From Bog-756 sp963699105 (GTDB taxonomy: Bacteria > Actinomycetota > Acidimicrobiia > Acidimicrobiales > RAAP-2): DNA of 64,000 nt. Below, piece after piece: positions 46,604 to 55,848 of this stretch (position 1 is the first letter of the stretch; each line of letters begins with the position of its first letter). The position numbers and the translations under genes were made by a program. The stretch spans positions 1 to 64,000 of the forward strand of contig CAVOTI010000002.1 in the NCBI GenBank assembly GCA_963699105.1, in the 5' to 3' direction. The notes under the pieces were generated by a model. That model saw only the letters and a list, made by a program, of their open reading frames with translations. It was not told where the DNA came from and did not search any database.

Positions 46604-47748
46604 GACGGGCCTCCTGCAAGGGCTACCGCCCGGCGGGCGGCGTCGAGCATGGTCGGCTCGGCGACCAGGCGATCGGATAGATGACCGGCGAGGATCTCCC
46701 TGCCGGCTACCGCATTGGTCCCGTCGAGCCTGAGCACGATCGGTGAACTGATGTCGACCCGGGCCAGGGCTTCGAGCACCCCGTTGGCCACCTCGTCGAC
46801 CCGGGTGATCCCCCCGAAGATGTTGACGAATATGGAGCGGACGGCCGGATCCGAGTTGATGACCTCGAGGGCGGCCGCCATCACGTCGGCATTGGCACCG
46901 CCGCCGATGTCGAGGAAGTTGGCCGCTGAGCCACCACACTGGTTGACCACGTCGAGGGTGCTCATGGCCAGGCCGGCACCGTTGGCGATGATCCCGACCG
47001 AGCCGTCGAGACCGATGTAGTTGAGTCCCCGTTCCTTGGCCCTCTTCTCGCGCTCGTCCTCGACGTCGCTTCCGGCGAAGTCGGCCCACTCGGGATGGCG
47101 GTAGGCGGCGTTGTCGTCCAGGGTGACCTTGGCGTCGAGGGCGTGCACCTTCCCCGCGGGCGTGAGGATGAGGGGGTTGATCTCGGCCAGATCACAGTCT
47201 CCCTCGGTGTAACAGGTGTACAGCTTGACCAAGAGCTCGGCGGCCTGGTCCCTGGCCACGGCATCGAGCCGGGCCTGTTCTACCCACTGGCGGGCCGCCT
47301 CCAGGCTCAGCCCGTCGACCGGATCCACGTGGAGGATGGCGATGGCGTCGGGGTTGGTCACCGCCACCTCCTCGATCTCGACGCCGCCCTCGGCCGACAG
47401 CATGCCGAGATGCTTCTTGGCGCTGCGGTCGAGGGTGAAGCTGGCGTAGTACTCACGGTCGATGTCCGAGGCGTGTTCGATCCACAGCCGCTTGACCACG
47501 TGCCCCTTGATATCGAGACCGAGGATGTTGCCGGCGTGGAGCCGGACGGCGTCGGCGTCGTCGGCCAGCTTGACGCCACCGGCCTTCCCGCGACCGCCCA
47601 CCTTCACCTGGGCCTTGACCACCACCGGGTAGCCGGAGGCCTCGGCCTGCTCGACAGCTTCCTCGACGGTGTCGGCCACCCCTCCTTTGGAGATGGGAAT
47701 GTCGAAGCGGGCGAAGTACTGCTTACCCTGGTACTCGAAGAGATCCAC
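46600..47748 (-). CDS. sucC: Succinyl-CoA ligase beta subunit
   Basis: A 382-residue ATP-grasp subunit from GTG 47748, which has AGAGGAA eight bases upstream. The opening MDLFEYQGKQYFARFDIPISKG, the nucleotide segment YPVVVKAQVKVGGRGKAGGVKLA, the metal region CDLAEINPLILTPAGKVHALDAK and FLDIGGGANADVMAAAL are all typical. It pairs with SucD encoded directly downstream. Nothing in the 194 bases upstream, which are short GT-rich repeats, suggests a special control element. Confidence 0.97.
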   Translation of the reverse strand: MDLFEYQGKQYFARFDIPISKGGVADTVEEAVEQAEASGYPVVVKAQVKVGGRGKAGGVKLADDADAVRLHAGNILGLDIKGHVVKRLWIEHASDIDREYYASFTLDRSAKKHLGMLSAEGGVEIEEVAVTNPDAIAILHVDPVDGLSLEAARQWVEQARLDAVARDQAAELLVKLYTCYTEGDCDLAEINPLILTPAGKVHALDAKVTLDDNAAYRHPEWADFAGSDVEDEREKRAKERGLNYIGLDGSVGIIANGAGLAMSTLDVVNQCGGSAANFLDIGGGANADVMAAALEVINSDPAVRSIFVNIFGGITRVDEVANGVLEALARVDISSPIVLRLDGTNAVAGREILAGHLSDRLVAEPTMLDAARRAVALAGGPS

Positions 47749-47942
47749 TGGATCCGTTCCTCTCTAGTGTCACTGTCAGTGTGATTGTGGTTGTCGTTGT
47801 TCGATGTCGCTGTGTGACTGTCGGTTGCCGGCCGCCGGTGGGTGACGTTCAGCGGGCGAGAAGCAGAGGGTAAACCGCCTGGTCAACCGGCGGCCAGCAG
47901 GCCAGACGCCCGCTCCCGTGCCCGTTCCCGTGCCCGCCGCCC

Positions 47943-48368
47943 TCAGCCGTCGTTCCCGGCCCTTTGATCCTCCCGCTTGTCGAGCTCCTTGGCCAACCAC
48001 TCGCCAATGGCCGGAAGAGGTGCACCGGGAGTGAACACCTCGTCCACCCCCAGGTCCTTGAGGACCGGGATGTCGGCGGCCGGGATGATCCCGCCCACCA
48101 GTACCAGCACATCGCCCCTGCCCTGTTCTCTCAGGCCTTCCACCACCCGGGGGACGAGCGTCAGGTGGGCCCCGGACAGCAGCGACAGGCCTACGGCGTC
48201 GGCATCCTCCTGCACCACCGCCTGGACCACCTGATCCGCCGTCTGATGCAGTCCGGTGTAGATGACCTCGAACCCGGCATCGCGTAGAGCCCGGGCGATC
48301 ACCTTCGCCCCGCGGTCGTGGCCATCCAGTCCCGGTTTGGCCACTACCACTCGGTATGGGCGTTGCAC
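47943..48368 (-). CDS. Stand-alone B12-binding subunit of an acyl-CoA mutase
   Basis: A 141-residue cobalamin-binding domain. The DxHxxG motif is in PGLDGHDRGAKVIARAL, followed by the nucleotide-tail loops VGLSLLSGAH and LVLVGGIIPAADIPVL. This is the small subunit form found with methylmalonyl-CoA, isobutyryl-CoA or 2-hydroxyisobutyryl-CoA mutases. The large subunit is not in the window. The product succinyl-CoA would enter SucCD encoded downstream. The GTG at 48368 has no ribosome site but a promoter-like box ends nine bases before it, so the message may be leaderless. Confidence 0.88.
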   Translation of the reverse strand: MQRPYRVVVAKPGLDGHDRGAKVIARALRDAGFEVIYTGLHQTADQVVQAVVQEDADAVGLSLLSGAHLTLVPRVVEGLREQGRGDVLVLVGGIIPAADIPVLKDLGVDEVFTPGAPLPAIGEWLAKELDKREDQRAGNDG

Positions 48369-48376
48369 GGAGGCAG

Positions 48377-48407
48377 ATACTAAGCGCTAGCGGGCTGACG
48401 ACATCAA
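48377..48407 (-). promoter_or_regulatory. Candidate promoter of the B12-subunit gene
   Basis: On the minus strand TTGATG (48407-48402) and TAGTAT (48382-48377) are spaced by 19 bases. Transcription starting about seven bases later would begin almost at the GTG codon of the downstream gene, giving a leaderless message, a common arrangement in actinobacteria. The spacing is slightly long and the call is tentative. Confidence 0.3.
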
Positions 48408-48555
48408 TCTGACCAGGCCCCGGGCCCGGGGCGGGGAGGTCGTGACCGCCCGCTCGGGGCGGCGTCCGGACGTCGGCAGTCCTTCTATGCGCCTCGCTGA
48501 CGTGGTATTTTGCCGGGTGGCGCCCACGGCACCCGAACACCCTCCAGAGGACGCC

Positions 48556-49515
48556 TTGAGCACTTCGGCCGAAGCTGTGGACAGACCAGATCCTCCATCG
48601 GGGCACCAGCCATCACCGGCGACACCCTCGTTGGCCATGGGGCTCCTCCGCCTGTCCCGCCCGCGTCAATGGATCAAGAACCTCCTGGTCTTCGTGGCGC
48701 CGGCCGCAGCCGGGGTGCTGCTGCACGGCCATGTCCTGTGGCCCACGGCGGCCGCCTTCGCCATCTTCTGCGTGGCCGCGTCGGGCACCTACTACCTGAA
48801 CGACGCCATCGACGCCCCGGCCGACAGGGCCCACCCGACCAAGAAACTCCGTCCGGTTGCCTCCGGGGTGGTCCCGGTACGTCTGGCCATCGTCGGCGGG
48901 GTGGCACTGGTGGTGGTGGCCACCCTGTTGGGCGGCCTTCTGTCCGGCTGGCATCTGTCCCTGGTCATCGCCATCTACGGCATCATCAACGTCGCCTACT
49001 CCCTCGGGCTCAAGAACGAGCCCATCCTCGACCTGGCCATCGTGAGCGCCGGCTTCGTCCTGCGGGCCGTGGCCGGCGGTGTGGCCGCCCACGTCTCCCT
49101 GTCCAACTGGTTCCTCATCGTGACGTCGTTCGGGTCCCTGCTCATCGTGACCGGCAAGCGGTCGGGGGAGAAGCAGTTGCTGGACGAACACCGCACCAAC
49201 GGGGACGCCGTCAGACAGACGCTCGGCATGTACAGCGCCAGCTTCCTGCGGACGGTGCGCACGCTGACGGCGGCAGTGACGGTGACGGCCTACTGCCTGT
49301 GGGCCTTCGAACGGGCGGCCGAGCTCCATCCTGCCCGGGACCCCATCTGGTTCCAGCTGACCATCGTCCCCTTCACCATCGCCGTGCTCCACGTGTTGCG
49401 CCTGCTCGACTCGGGCGAGGGCGCGGCTCCCGAGGATCTGGCCCTCCGTGACCGCCGGCTGCAGATCTACGGACTGACCTGGGTGGCCCTGTTCGCCATC
49501 GGCGTCTACAGCTGA
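48556..49515 (+). CDS. ubiA: UbiA-family decaprenyl-phosphate phosphoribosyltransferase
   Basis: A 319-residue protein from TTG 48556, which has AGAGGA five bases upstream. It has the UbiA metal motif NDAIDAPADRAHPTKKLRPVASG and a second Asp-rich loop near KNEPILDLAIVSAGFVLRAVAGG, with about eight membrane helices. In mycobacteria the matching enzyme (Rv3806c) attaches phosphoribose to decaprenyl phosphate, the first step towards lipid-linked arabinose. The next two genes encode the oxidase and reductase for the following epimerisation, so the assignment is strong. The stop overlaps dprE1 (TGATG). Confidence 0.9.
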   Translation: MSTSAEAVDRPDPPSGHQPSPATPSLAMGLLRLSRPRQWIKNLLVFVAPAAAGVLLHGHVLWPTAAAFAIFCVAASGTYYLNDAIDAPADRAHPTKKLRPVASGVVPVRLAIVGGVALVVVATLLGGLLSGWHLSLVIAIYGIINVAYSLGLKNEPILDLAIVSAGFVLRAVAGGVAAHVSLSNWFLIVTSFGSLLIVTGKRSGEKQLLDEHRTNGDAVRQTLGMYSASFLRTVRTLTAAVTVTAYCLWAFERAAELHPARDPIWFQLTIVPFTIAVLHVLRLLDSGEGAAPEDLALRDRRLQIYGLTWVALFAIGVYS

Positions 49516-51038
49516 TGGCCGCACCCCGCCCAATCGGGAGCAACCGCCGGCTACTCACCGGCTGGGGCCGCACCGCCCCCTCCTCGTCGGACGTGGTCCA
49601 CGCCGTCGATCCGGCCATCGTCGGCACGGCCCTGGCCGAGGCGGCGGATCCGGAGTTCGGCCCACACCGCGGTCTGATCGCCCGCGGCCTCGGACGCAGC
49701 TACGGCGACGCCGCCCAGAACGCAGGAGGCACGGTCCTCGACGCCACCTGGCTGGACGGAATCCACCGCGCCGATCTGGCCACCGGCGTGATCACGGTGG
49801 GGGCGGGAGTCAGCCTGGAAACCCTGATGGAGCGATTCGTCCCGTTGGGCTGGTTCGTGCCGGTGACCCCCGGCACCCGACTGGTGACGGTGGGCGGTGC
49901 CATCGCCGCCGATATCCACGGGAAGAACCACCACGTCGACGGGAGCTTCTGTTCCCACGTGCAGTCGCTCACGCTGGTCACCCCTACCGGGACGGCCGTG
50001 CTGTCGGCCGACGCCGACCCCGATCTCTTCTGGGCCACCGCCGGGGGCATGGGTCTCACCGGGGTGGTCGTCGATGCCACCATCCAGATGATCCCGGTGG
50101 AGACCAGTTACATGCTGGTCGACACCGAGCGGGCGGCGGATCTCGACGCCGCCATGGACGCCATGCTGAGTGGCGACGCCAACTATCGCTACTCGGTGGC
50201 CTGGATCGACTGCCAGTCATCCGGCAGACGACTCGGTCGGTCGGTGCTCACCCGGGGTGATCATGCCCGGCTGGAGGACCTGCCTGAGCAGCTGCGGAAC
50301 CAACCCGACCGGGCCCGCTCGTTCTCACCACGGAGCCTGGCCGGCGTCCCGCTGACACCGCCCAGCGGCCTGCTCAACCCCCTGACCGTCGGGGCCTTCA
50401 ACGAGTTCTGGTTCCGCAAGTCCCCCCGTCACGAGGTGGGTCGACCCCACCACATGGCCGGGTTCTTCCACCCGCTCGACGGGGTGACAGGGTGGAACCG
50501 GCTCTACGGCAGGAGAGGTTTCCTCCAGTACCAGTTCGTGGTGCCCGACCAGGAGGGCGAAACGGTTCGCCGCATCATCGAACGCCTCACCGAGGTGAAG
50601 CTGGCCTCCTTCCTGGCCGTCCTGAAGCGGTTCGGTCCCGGCGATCCGGGCCCGCTGTCGTTCCCCATGCCGGGCTGGACCCTCGCCCTCGACCTCCCCG
50701 TCGGCTCCCCCACCCTGGACAGGTTGCTCGACGGCTTCGACGAAGCCGTCATCCAGGCCGGCGGGCGCGTCTACCTGGCCAAGGACTCTCGCCTGTCGCC
50801 CGCCGCCCTCCGGGCCATGTACCCCCGGCTCGGCGAGTGGCAGGGGGTGCGCCACCGGGTCGACCCCCACGGTGTGTTGCGGTCCGACCTCGGCCGGCGC
50901 CTGGGATTGTGCGGTGACACCCCGACCCGGCCCGGTCCGGCCCGGCGGCGCCCGGCGGCCACCGGCCGACCCCGAGCACGAACGGTCAAACCAGGTCCCG
51001 AATCGAGGGGACCGAGAACAGAACGGAGGCCAACATGA
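49515..51038 (+). CDS. dprE1: Decaprenylphosphoryl-ribose 2'-oxidase
   Basis: A 507-residue FAD oxidase. The FAD motifs RGLGRSYGDAAQNAGG and VTVGGAIAADIHGKNHHVDGSF (with the conserved His-Gly-Lys-Asn-His) are present, as are the substrate-domain stretches LYGRRGFLQYQFVVP and YLAKDSRLSPAALRAMYP with the active-site lysine at residue 423. It oxidises the ribose 2'-OH of DPR. The cysteine of Mycobacterium tuberculosis DprE1 that reacts with benzothiazinones (Cys387) is alanine here (PGWTLALD, residue 391). A 45-residue basic tail is extra. The stop overlaps dprE2 (ATGA). Confidence 0.93.
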   Translation: MAAPRPIGSNRRLLTGWGRTAPSSSDVVHAVDPAIVGTALAEAADPEFGPHRGLIARGLGRSYGDAAQNAGGTVLDATWLDGIHRADLATGVITVGAGVSLETLMERFVPLGWFVPVTPGTRLVTVGGAIAADIHGKNHHVDGSFCSHVQSLTLVTPTGTAVLSADADPDLFWATAGGMGLTGVVVDATIQMIPVETSYMLVDTERAADLDAAMDAMLSGDANYRYSVAWIDCQSSGRRLGRSVLTRGDHARLEDLPEQLRNQPDRARSFSPRSLAGVPLTPPSGLLNPLTVGAFNEFWFRKSPRHEVGRPHHMAGFFHPLDGVTGWNRLYGRRGFLQYQFVVPDQEGETVRRIIERLTEVKLASFLAVLKRFGPGDPGPLSFPMPGWTLALDLPVGSPTLDRLLDGFDEAVIQAGGRVYLAKDSRLSPAALRAMYPRLGEWQGVRHRVDPHGVLRSDLGRRLGLCGDTPTRPGPARRRPAATGRPRARTVKPGPESRGPRTERRPT

Positions 51039-51796
51039 TCGACGCAATCGGTCGGCCCCAATCGGTGCTCGTCCTCGGAGGCTCCTCCGAGATCGCCCAG
51101 GCGATCGTGGACCGGCTGGTCCCCACCCGGTGCAAGACGGTGGTTCTCGCCGGGCGGCAAGGACAAAGGCTCACCGAGGCCGTGGAGCGGGCCCGGGCGG
51201 CCGGTGCCGAGGTGGCAGAGTCGGTGGATTTCGAGGCCACCGACACCGCTCGCCACCGCCACTTCGCCGACCAGGTCTTCGATCGGTTCGGCGACATCGA
51301 TCTGGTGGTGGTGGCCGCCGGGGTCCTCGGGGACCAGGAGATCGACGAACACGATCCCGAAGCCACCGCCTCGGTGCTGACGACCAACTTCACCGGTCCG
51401 GCATCGGCCATGGTGGCGGTGGCCGACCACCTGCGTCATCAGGGCCACGGTCGGCTGGTCGTGCTGTCGTCGGTCGCCGGCCTGCGGGCCCGTCGGGCCA
51501 ACTTCGTCTACGGTTCCTCGAAGGCGGGGCTCGATGCATTCTCCCAGGGGCTGGGCGACGCGCTGGAGGGCTCCGGCGTGGGGGTCACCATCGTGCGTCC
51601 GGGGTTCGTGGTCGGGCGCATGACCGAGGGGATGACCCCGGCTCCGTTCTCCACCTCGCCGGCCGGGGTGGCGGAGGCCGTGGTGGCCGGGATCGCTTCG
51701 GGTGCTGACGTCGTCTACGCCCCCCCGGTGCTCCGGTGGGTGTTCGTGGTGATGCGCTGGTTGCCCCGGGCGCTGTGGCGGAGGATGCCCCGCTAG
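51035..51796 (+). CDS. dprE2: Decaprenylphosphoryl-2-keto-ribose reductase (SDR)
   Basis: A 253-residue short-chain dehydrogenase. The cofactor loop is LVLGGSSEIAQAIVDRL, the NAG-type strand VVAAGVLG follows, and the catalytic set is Ser in VVLSSVAGLRA and Tyr-x3-Lys in YGSSKAGLDAF. The C-terminal hydrophobic stretch (VLRWVFVVMRWLPRALW) matches DprE2 proteins that sit on the membrane. With DprE1 it turns DPR into decaprenylphosphoryl-arabinose, the only known donor for arabinan. Coupled to dprE1 by a four-base overlap. It ends three bases from the convergent pcrA stop. Confidence 0.92.
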   Translation: MIDAIGRPQSVLVLGGSSEIAQAIVDRLVPTRCKTVVLAGRQGQRLTEAVERARAAGAEVAESVDFEATDTARHRHFADQVFDRFGDIDLVVVAAGVLGDQEIDEHDPEATASVLTTNFTGPASAMVAVADHLRHQGHGRLVVLSSVAGLRARRANFVYGSSKAGLDAFSQGLGDALEGSGVGVTIVRPGFVVGRMTEGMTPAPFSTSPAGVAEAVVAGIASGADVVYAPPVLRWVFVVMRWLPRALWRRMPR

Positions 51797-54241
51797 GCCC
51801 TCTTCAGAGGGGCCATTCTCAAGAGCAGCTTCTTACGGCCCACCGTCTCGAAGATGACCACCGCCTCGCCGTCTTCGCCCGAACCGCCCGTCTCGATGAC
51901 CGTCCCTTCGCCCCACTTGCCGTGGACCACCCGGTCGCCGGCCACCAGTCCCAGCAGTTCGGCGCCGGACGAGGCCGGGGCCCGACGTCGATACCCGTCG
52001 GGATCGGATCCTCCTTCCGGCCCCGGCGCCCCCCGCCCGAACACACTTCGTCCCGGCGTTCCCGCTTCGCCCTCGGGCCGGAGCCGGCCCCGCCCACCGG
52101 TCGAGCCGGTGGCGCCGCCGCCCACGTCGCGGATCAGCTCGTTGGGGATCTCGTTCAGGAACCGGCTGGGAATGTTGCTGCTGGTGTTGCCCCACAACAT
52201 CCGGCTCCAGGCGTGCGAGAGGTACAAGTGGCGCTCGGCCCGGGTGATGCCCACATAGCAGAGACGGCGCTCCTCTTCGAGCTCCACCGGGTCGCCCAGC
52301 GATCGCAGATGGGGGAAGACACCGTCCTCCATCCCGACCAGGAACACCGCCGGGAACTCGAGCCCCTTGGCGATGTGCATCGTCATCAGCGAGACCTTGG
52401 TCCCGTCACCGTCGAGCTGGTCAGAGTCGGCCACCAACGACGCCGCTTCCAGGAATTCGGCCAGCGTGTGGTATTCGTCGGCCACCCCCACGAGCTCGTC
52501 GACGTTCTCCACCCGACCCAGCGCCTCGATGGTCCCTTCGGACAGCAGCTCGTTGCGATAACCCGAACCTTCGACGATGGCGGTGACCAGCTCCCCGGGA
52601 CCGAGCGTACCGACCGGCGACCCGGTGGTGCCGTCCTCGTCGGGCTCCGTCCCGGGGGGAGGGCCTCCCCGTTCTCGTCGACCAGCGGGGGAAGAGCCAT
52701 CCGGCGGCGAAGCCCGTCGAGCAGCACCGACAGGGCCACCAGGGCGCTACCCGCCTTGCCCGACACCCCGGCCTGGTCGGGATGGGCCACCGCCTCACCG
52801 AAGGACACGCCGTTGGCCCCGGCCCAGCCGGCCAGCTTGGCCACCGAGGTCTCGCCCACCCCCCGCTTGGGCACGTTCACCACCCGCCGCCAACTGACCT
52901 CGTCGTCGGGGTTCACCAGCACCCGCAGGTAGGCCATGACGTCCTTGACCTCCCGCCGGTCGTAGAACTTGGTGCCGCCCACCACCTTGTAGGGCACTTC
53001 GGCCCGGACCATCGCCTCTTCGAGAGCCCGGCTCTGGGCGTTGGTCCGGTAGAAGATGGCGACGTCGCCCCATCGGAGCCCCTGTTCGCGCTGGAGCCGG
53101 GTCACCTCGTGGGCCACCCAGGCCGCTTCGTCGTACTCGTCCTCGGCCCGGTAGCGCACGACCTTCTCGCCGTCGCCGCTGTCGGTCCACAGCGTTTTCG
53201 GCTTGCGGGAGACGTTGTTGGTGATCACCGCATTGGCGGCGTCGAGGATGGTCTGGGTCGACCGGAAATTCTGATCCAGGGTGATGACGGTGGCGTCGGG
53301 GAACGCCTGCTCGAAGTCGAGGATGTTGGAGATGTCGGCCCCACGGAACCGGTAGACCGACTGGTCGCTGTCCCCCACCACCACGATGTTGCGGTGCTCC
53401 CCGGCCAGCAGGACGGCCAGGGCGTTCTGCACGGCGTTGGTGTCCTGGTACTCGTCGATGAGCAGGTTGGTGAAGCGAGTCCGGTAGTGCTCGAGCACGT
53501 CGGGATGCTGGCGGAACAGACGAACGGCATTGAGCAACAGGTCGTCGAAGTCCATGGCGTTGGCCGCCACCATCCGCTGCTGGTACAGGTCGAACACATC
53601 GGCCACCCGGCGGTCGAAGATGGTGAGGGCGGCGGCCCGGAACTCGGCCGGCCCCTGCTGCCGGGACTTGGCCTGGCTGATCTGGCCGAGGATGGACCGG
53701 GGCGAGAGCTTCTTCGTGTCGATGTCGAGTTCCCGACAGACGATCTCCACCAGCCGGCGGGAGTCGGCGTCGTCGTAGATGGTGAAGGAGCCCTTGTATC
53801 CCAGGCGGTCCCCGTGAGCCCGGAGAATGCGCACGCACGCCGAGTGGAAGGTGGAGACCCACATCCGCTTGGCCCGGGACCCCACCAGTTCCATCACCCG
53901 CCGGCGCATCTCGTCGGCCGCCTTGTTGGTGAAGGTGATGGCCAGGATCTGGAAAGGGGCGGCATCGCCGGTGGCGATCAGATGGGCGATCCTCCGGGTG
54001 AGCACCCGGGTCTTGCCCGATCCGGCCCCGGCCACGATGAGCAGGGGGCCGCCCCGATGGGTCACCGCCGCCCGCTGGGACGGGGTGAGCCCGTCGAGTA
54101 GTTGGTCGGCGTCGACCGGGCTGACGCGCGCCTCCCGCCCGGAGACCAGGGCCGGTCCGGGTCCCGATCGGGGTGGGGAGGATCCGGGTCGCCTCGGCCG
54201 TCGGCGGGGAGCTGATCGGCGCTCCCGTCCCAGTTGGTCAT
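51793..54241 (-). CDS. pcrA: UvrD/PcrA-type superfamily 1 DNA helicase (frameshifted)
   Basis: About 815 residues. Motifs are present: Q motif and I in LTPSQRAAVTHRGGPLLIVAGAGSGKTRVL, Ia ITFTNKAADEMRRR, II LLIDEYQDTN, III VVGDSDQSVYRFRGA, IV DQNFRSTQTIL, and after a frame change at a G-run near 52660, V MTMHIAKGLEFPAVFLVG and VI CYVGITRAER. A C-terminal Tudor-like end (GDRVVHGKWGEGTVIE) is typical. The ATG at 54241 overlaps the guaA stop; a second frame change is needed near 54150 to join it to the Q motif. The enzyme unwinds DNA in repair. Confidence 0.92.
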
Positions 54242-55848
54242 TCCCACTCGATCGTGCCCGGGGGTTTGGATGTGATGTCCAGAGCCACCCGGTTGACGCC
54301 CTCGACCTCATTGATGATCCGGGAGGAGAGGCGCTCCAGCAAGTCATAGGGCAGTCGCGCCCAGTCCGCGGTCATGGCATCGTCACTGGTGACGGCACGG
54401 ATCACGATCGGATAGGCGTAGGTACGCCCGTCGCCCATGACGCCGACGGTGCGGACGGCGGGGAGTACGGCGAAGCTCTGCCAGAGCTCGCGGTAGAGCC
54501 CGGCCCGGCGCACCTCCTCGACGACGATGGCGTCCGCCGCCCGCAGGATCTCGGCCCGCTCCGGGGTGACCTCGCCTACGATGCGGACGGCCAGCCCGGG
54601 TCCGGGGAAGGGCTGACGCCACACGATGTCGGGGGGCAGGCCGAGCTCCTCTCCGACGGCACGGACCTCGTCCTTGAACAGCAGTCGAAGCGGCTCGACC
54701 AGGTCGAAGGCCAGGTCGTCGGGAAGGCCACCGACGTTGTGATGGGACTTGATGGTGGCGGCCGAGTCCGATCCCGACTCGATGACATCGGGGTACAGCG
54801 TGCCCTGGACCAGGTAACCGACCACCTGGTGGTCCTCCTGGCCCACGCCGCGGCGGTCATCCAGCCTCTCGATGACGAGATCGCGGGCGACCTCTTCGAA
54901 GATGCGGATGAACAGTTCCCCGATGATCTTTCGCTTGGATTCCGGATCGGTGACGCCGGCCAGGGCGTCGAAGAACCGGTCGGCCGCCTTCACGTGGACC
55001 AGGTCGACGCGGAACTGACGGCGGAACGTCTCTTCCACCTGCTCGCTCTCGTGAGCCCGCATCAGGCCGGTGTCGACGTACACGCAGGTGAGTTGATCGC
55101 CGATGGCCTTGTGCACGACGGCGGCGGCCACCGCCGAATCCACACCTCCGGACAAAGCGCACAGCACCGGGGCCGAGCCGACCTGCGCCCGCACCGCCTC
55201 GACCTGCGACTCGATGATCGAGGTGTGGGTCCACGATGGCGGGCAGTGGCACACGTCGTAGAGGAACCGCTCGAACAGATCCCGGCCCCGCTCGGTGTGC
55301 ACCACCTCGGGATGGAACTGGACACCGTAGATGGCCCGTCGATCGTCGTGCAGGGCGGCGACCGGGGCGTCGGGACTGGACGCCGTGGCCACGAACCCGT
55401 CGGGCACCGAGGTGATGGCGTCCCCGTGGCTCATCCACACCCCGACCTCGGCCGGCCAGTCGACGAACAGAGGCGATGCCCCGGTCACCGACAGTGGGGT
55501 CCGGCCGTACTCACCCCGGCCGGTGCGCGACACCGTGCCGCCCAGCTGCTGGGTGATCAGCTGGGCCCCGTAGCAGATGCCCAGGATGGGGACACCGGTG
55601 TCGTAGATGGCCGGATCGATGGTGGGGGCCGGCGTCTCGTTCACCGACTTCGGACCGCCCGACAAGATGATGCCCGACGGCCGCCGGGCCATCAGCTCGT
55701 CGGCCGTGGACCGGTGGGGGACGATCTCCGAGTAGACGTGGGCCTCGCGCACCCGGCGGGCGATCAGCTGGGCATACTGGGCGCCGAAGTCGACGACCAG
55801 CACCGGGCCGTCCTCGGCTCGTCCGGTTCGGCCCCCCGCCAGGCTCAA
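54238..55848 (-). CDS. guaA: GMP synthase (glutamine-hydrolysing)
   Basis: A 536-residue enzyme that aminates XMP. The amidotransferase domain has the nucleophile Cys in ILGICYGAQLI and His-Glu in GVQFHPEVVHT. The ATP-pyrophosphatase P-loop is CALSGGVDSAVAAAV, and the dimer domain ends VNRVALDITSKPPGTIEWE, the usual C-terminus. The TTG start at 55848 overlaps the guaB3 stop (TTGA). Together with the IMP dehydrogenase-like gene upstream it forms a guanine-nucleotide operon; pcrA follows with an ATGA overlap. Confidence 0.97.
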   Translation of the reverse strand: MSLAGGRTGRAEDGPVLVVDFGAQYAQLIARRVREAHVYSEIVPHRSTADELMARRPSGIILSGGPKSVNETPAPTIDPAIYDTGVPILGICYGAQLITQQLGGTVSRTGRGEYGRTPLSVTGASPLFVDWPAEVGVWMSHGDAITSVPDGFVATASSPDAPVAALHDDRRAIYGVQFHPEVVHTERGRDLFERFLYDVCHCPPSWTHTSIIESQVEAVRAQVGSAPVLCALSGGVDSAVAAAVVHKAIGDQLTCVYVDTGLMRAHESEQVEETFRRQFRVDLVHVKAADRFFDALAGVTDPESKRKIIGELFIRIFEEVARDLVIERLDDRRGVGQEDHQVVGYLVQGTLYPDVIESGSDSAATIKSHHNVGGLPDDLAFDLVEPLRLLFKDEVRAVGEELGLPPDIVWRQPFPGPGLAVRIVGEVTPERAEILRAADAIVVEEVRRAGLYRELWQSFAVLPAVRTVGVMGDGRTYAYPIVIRAVTSDDAMTADWARLPYDLLERLSSRIINEVEGVNRVALDITSKPPGTIEWE

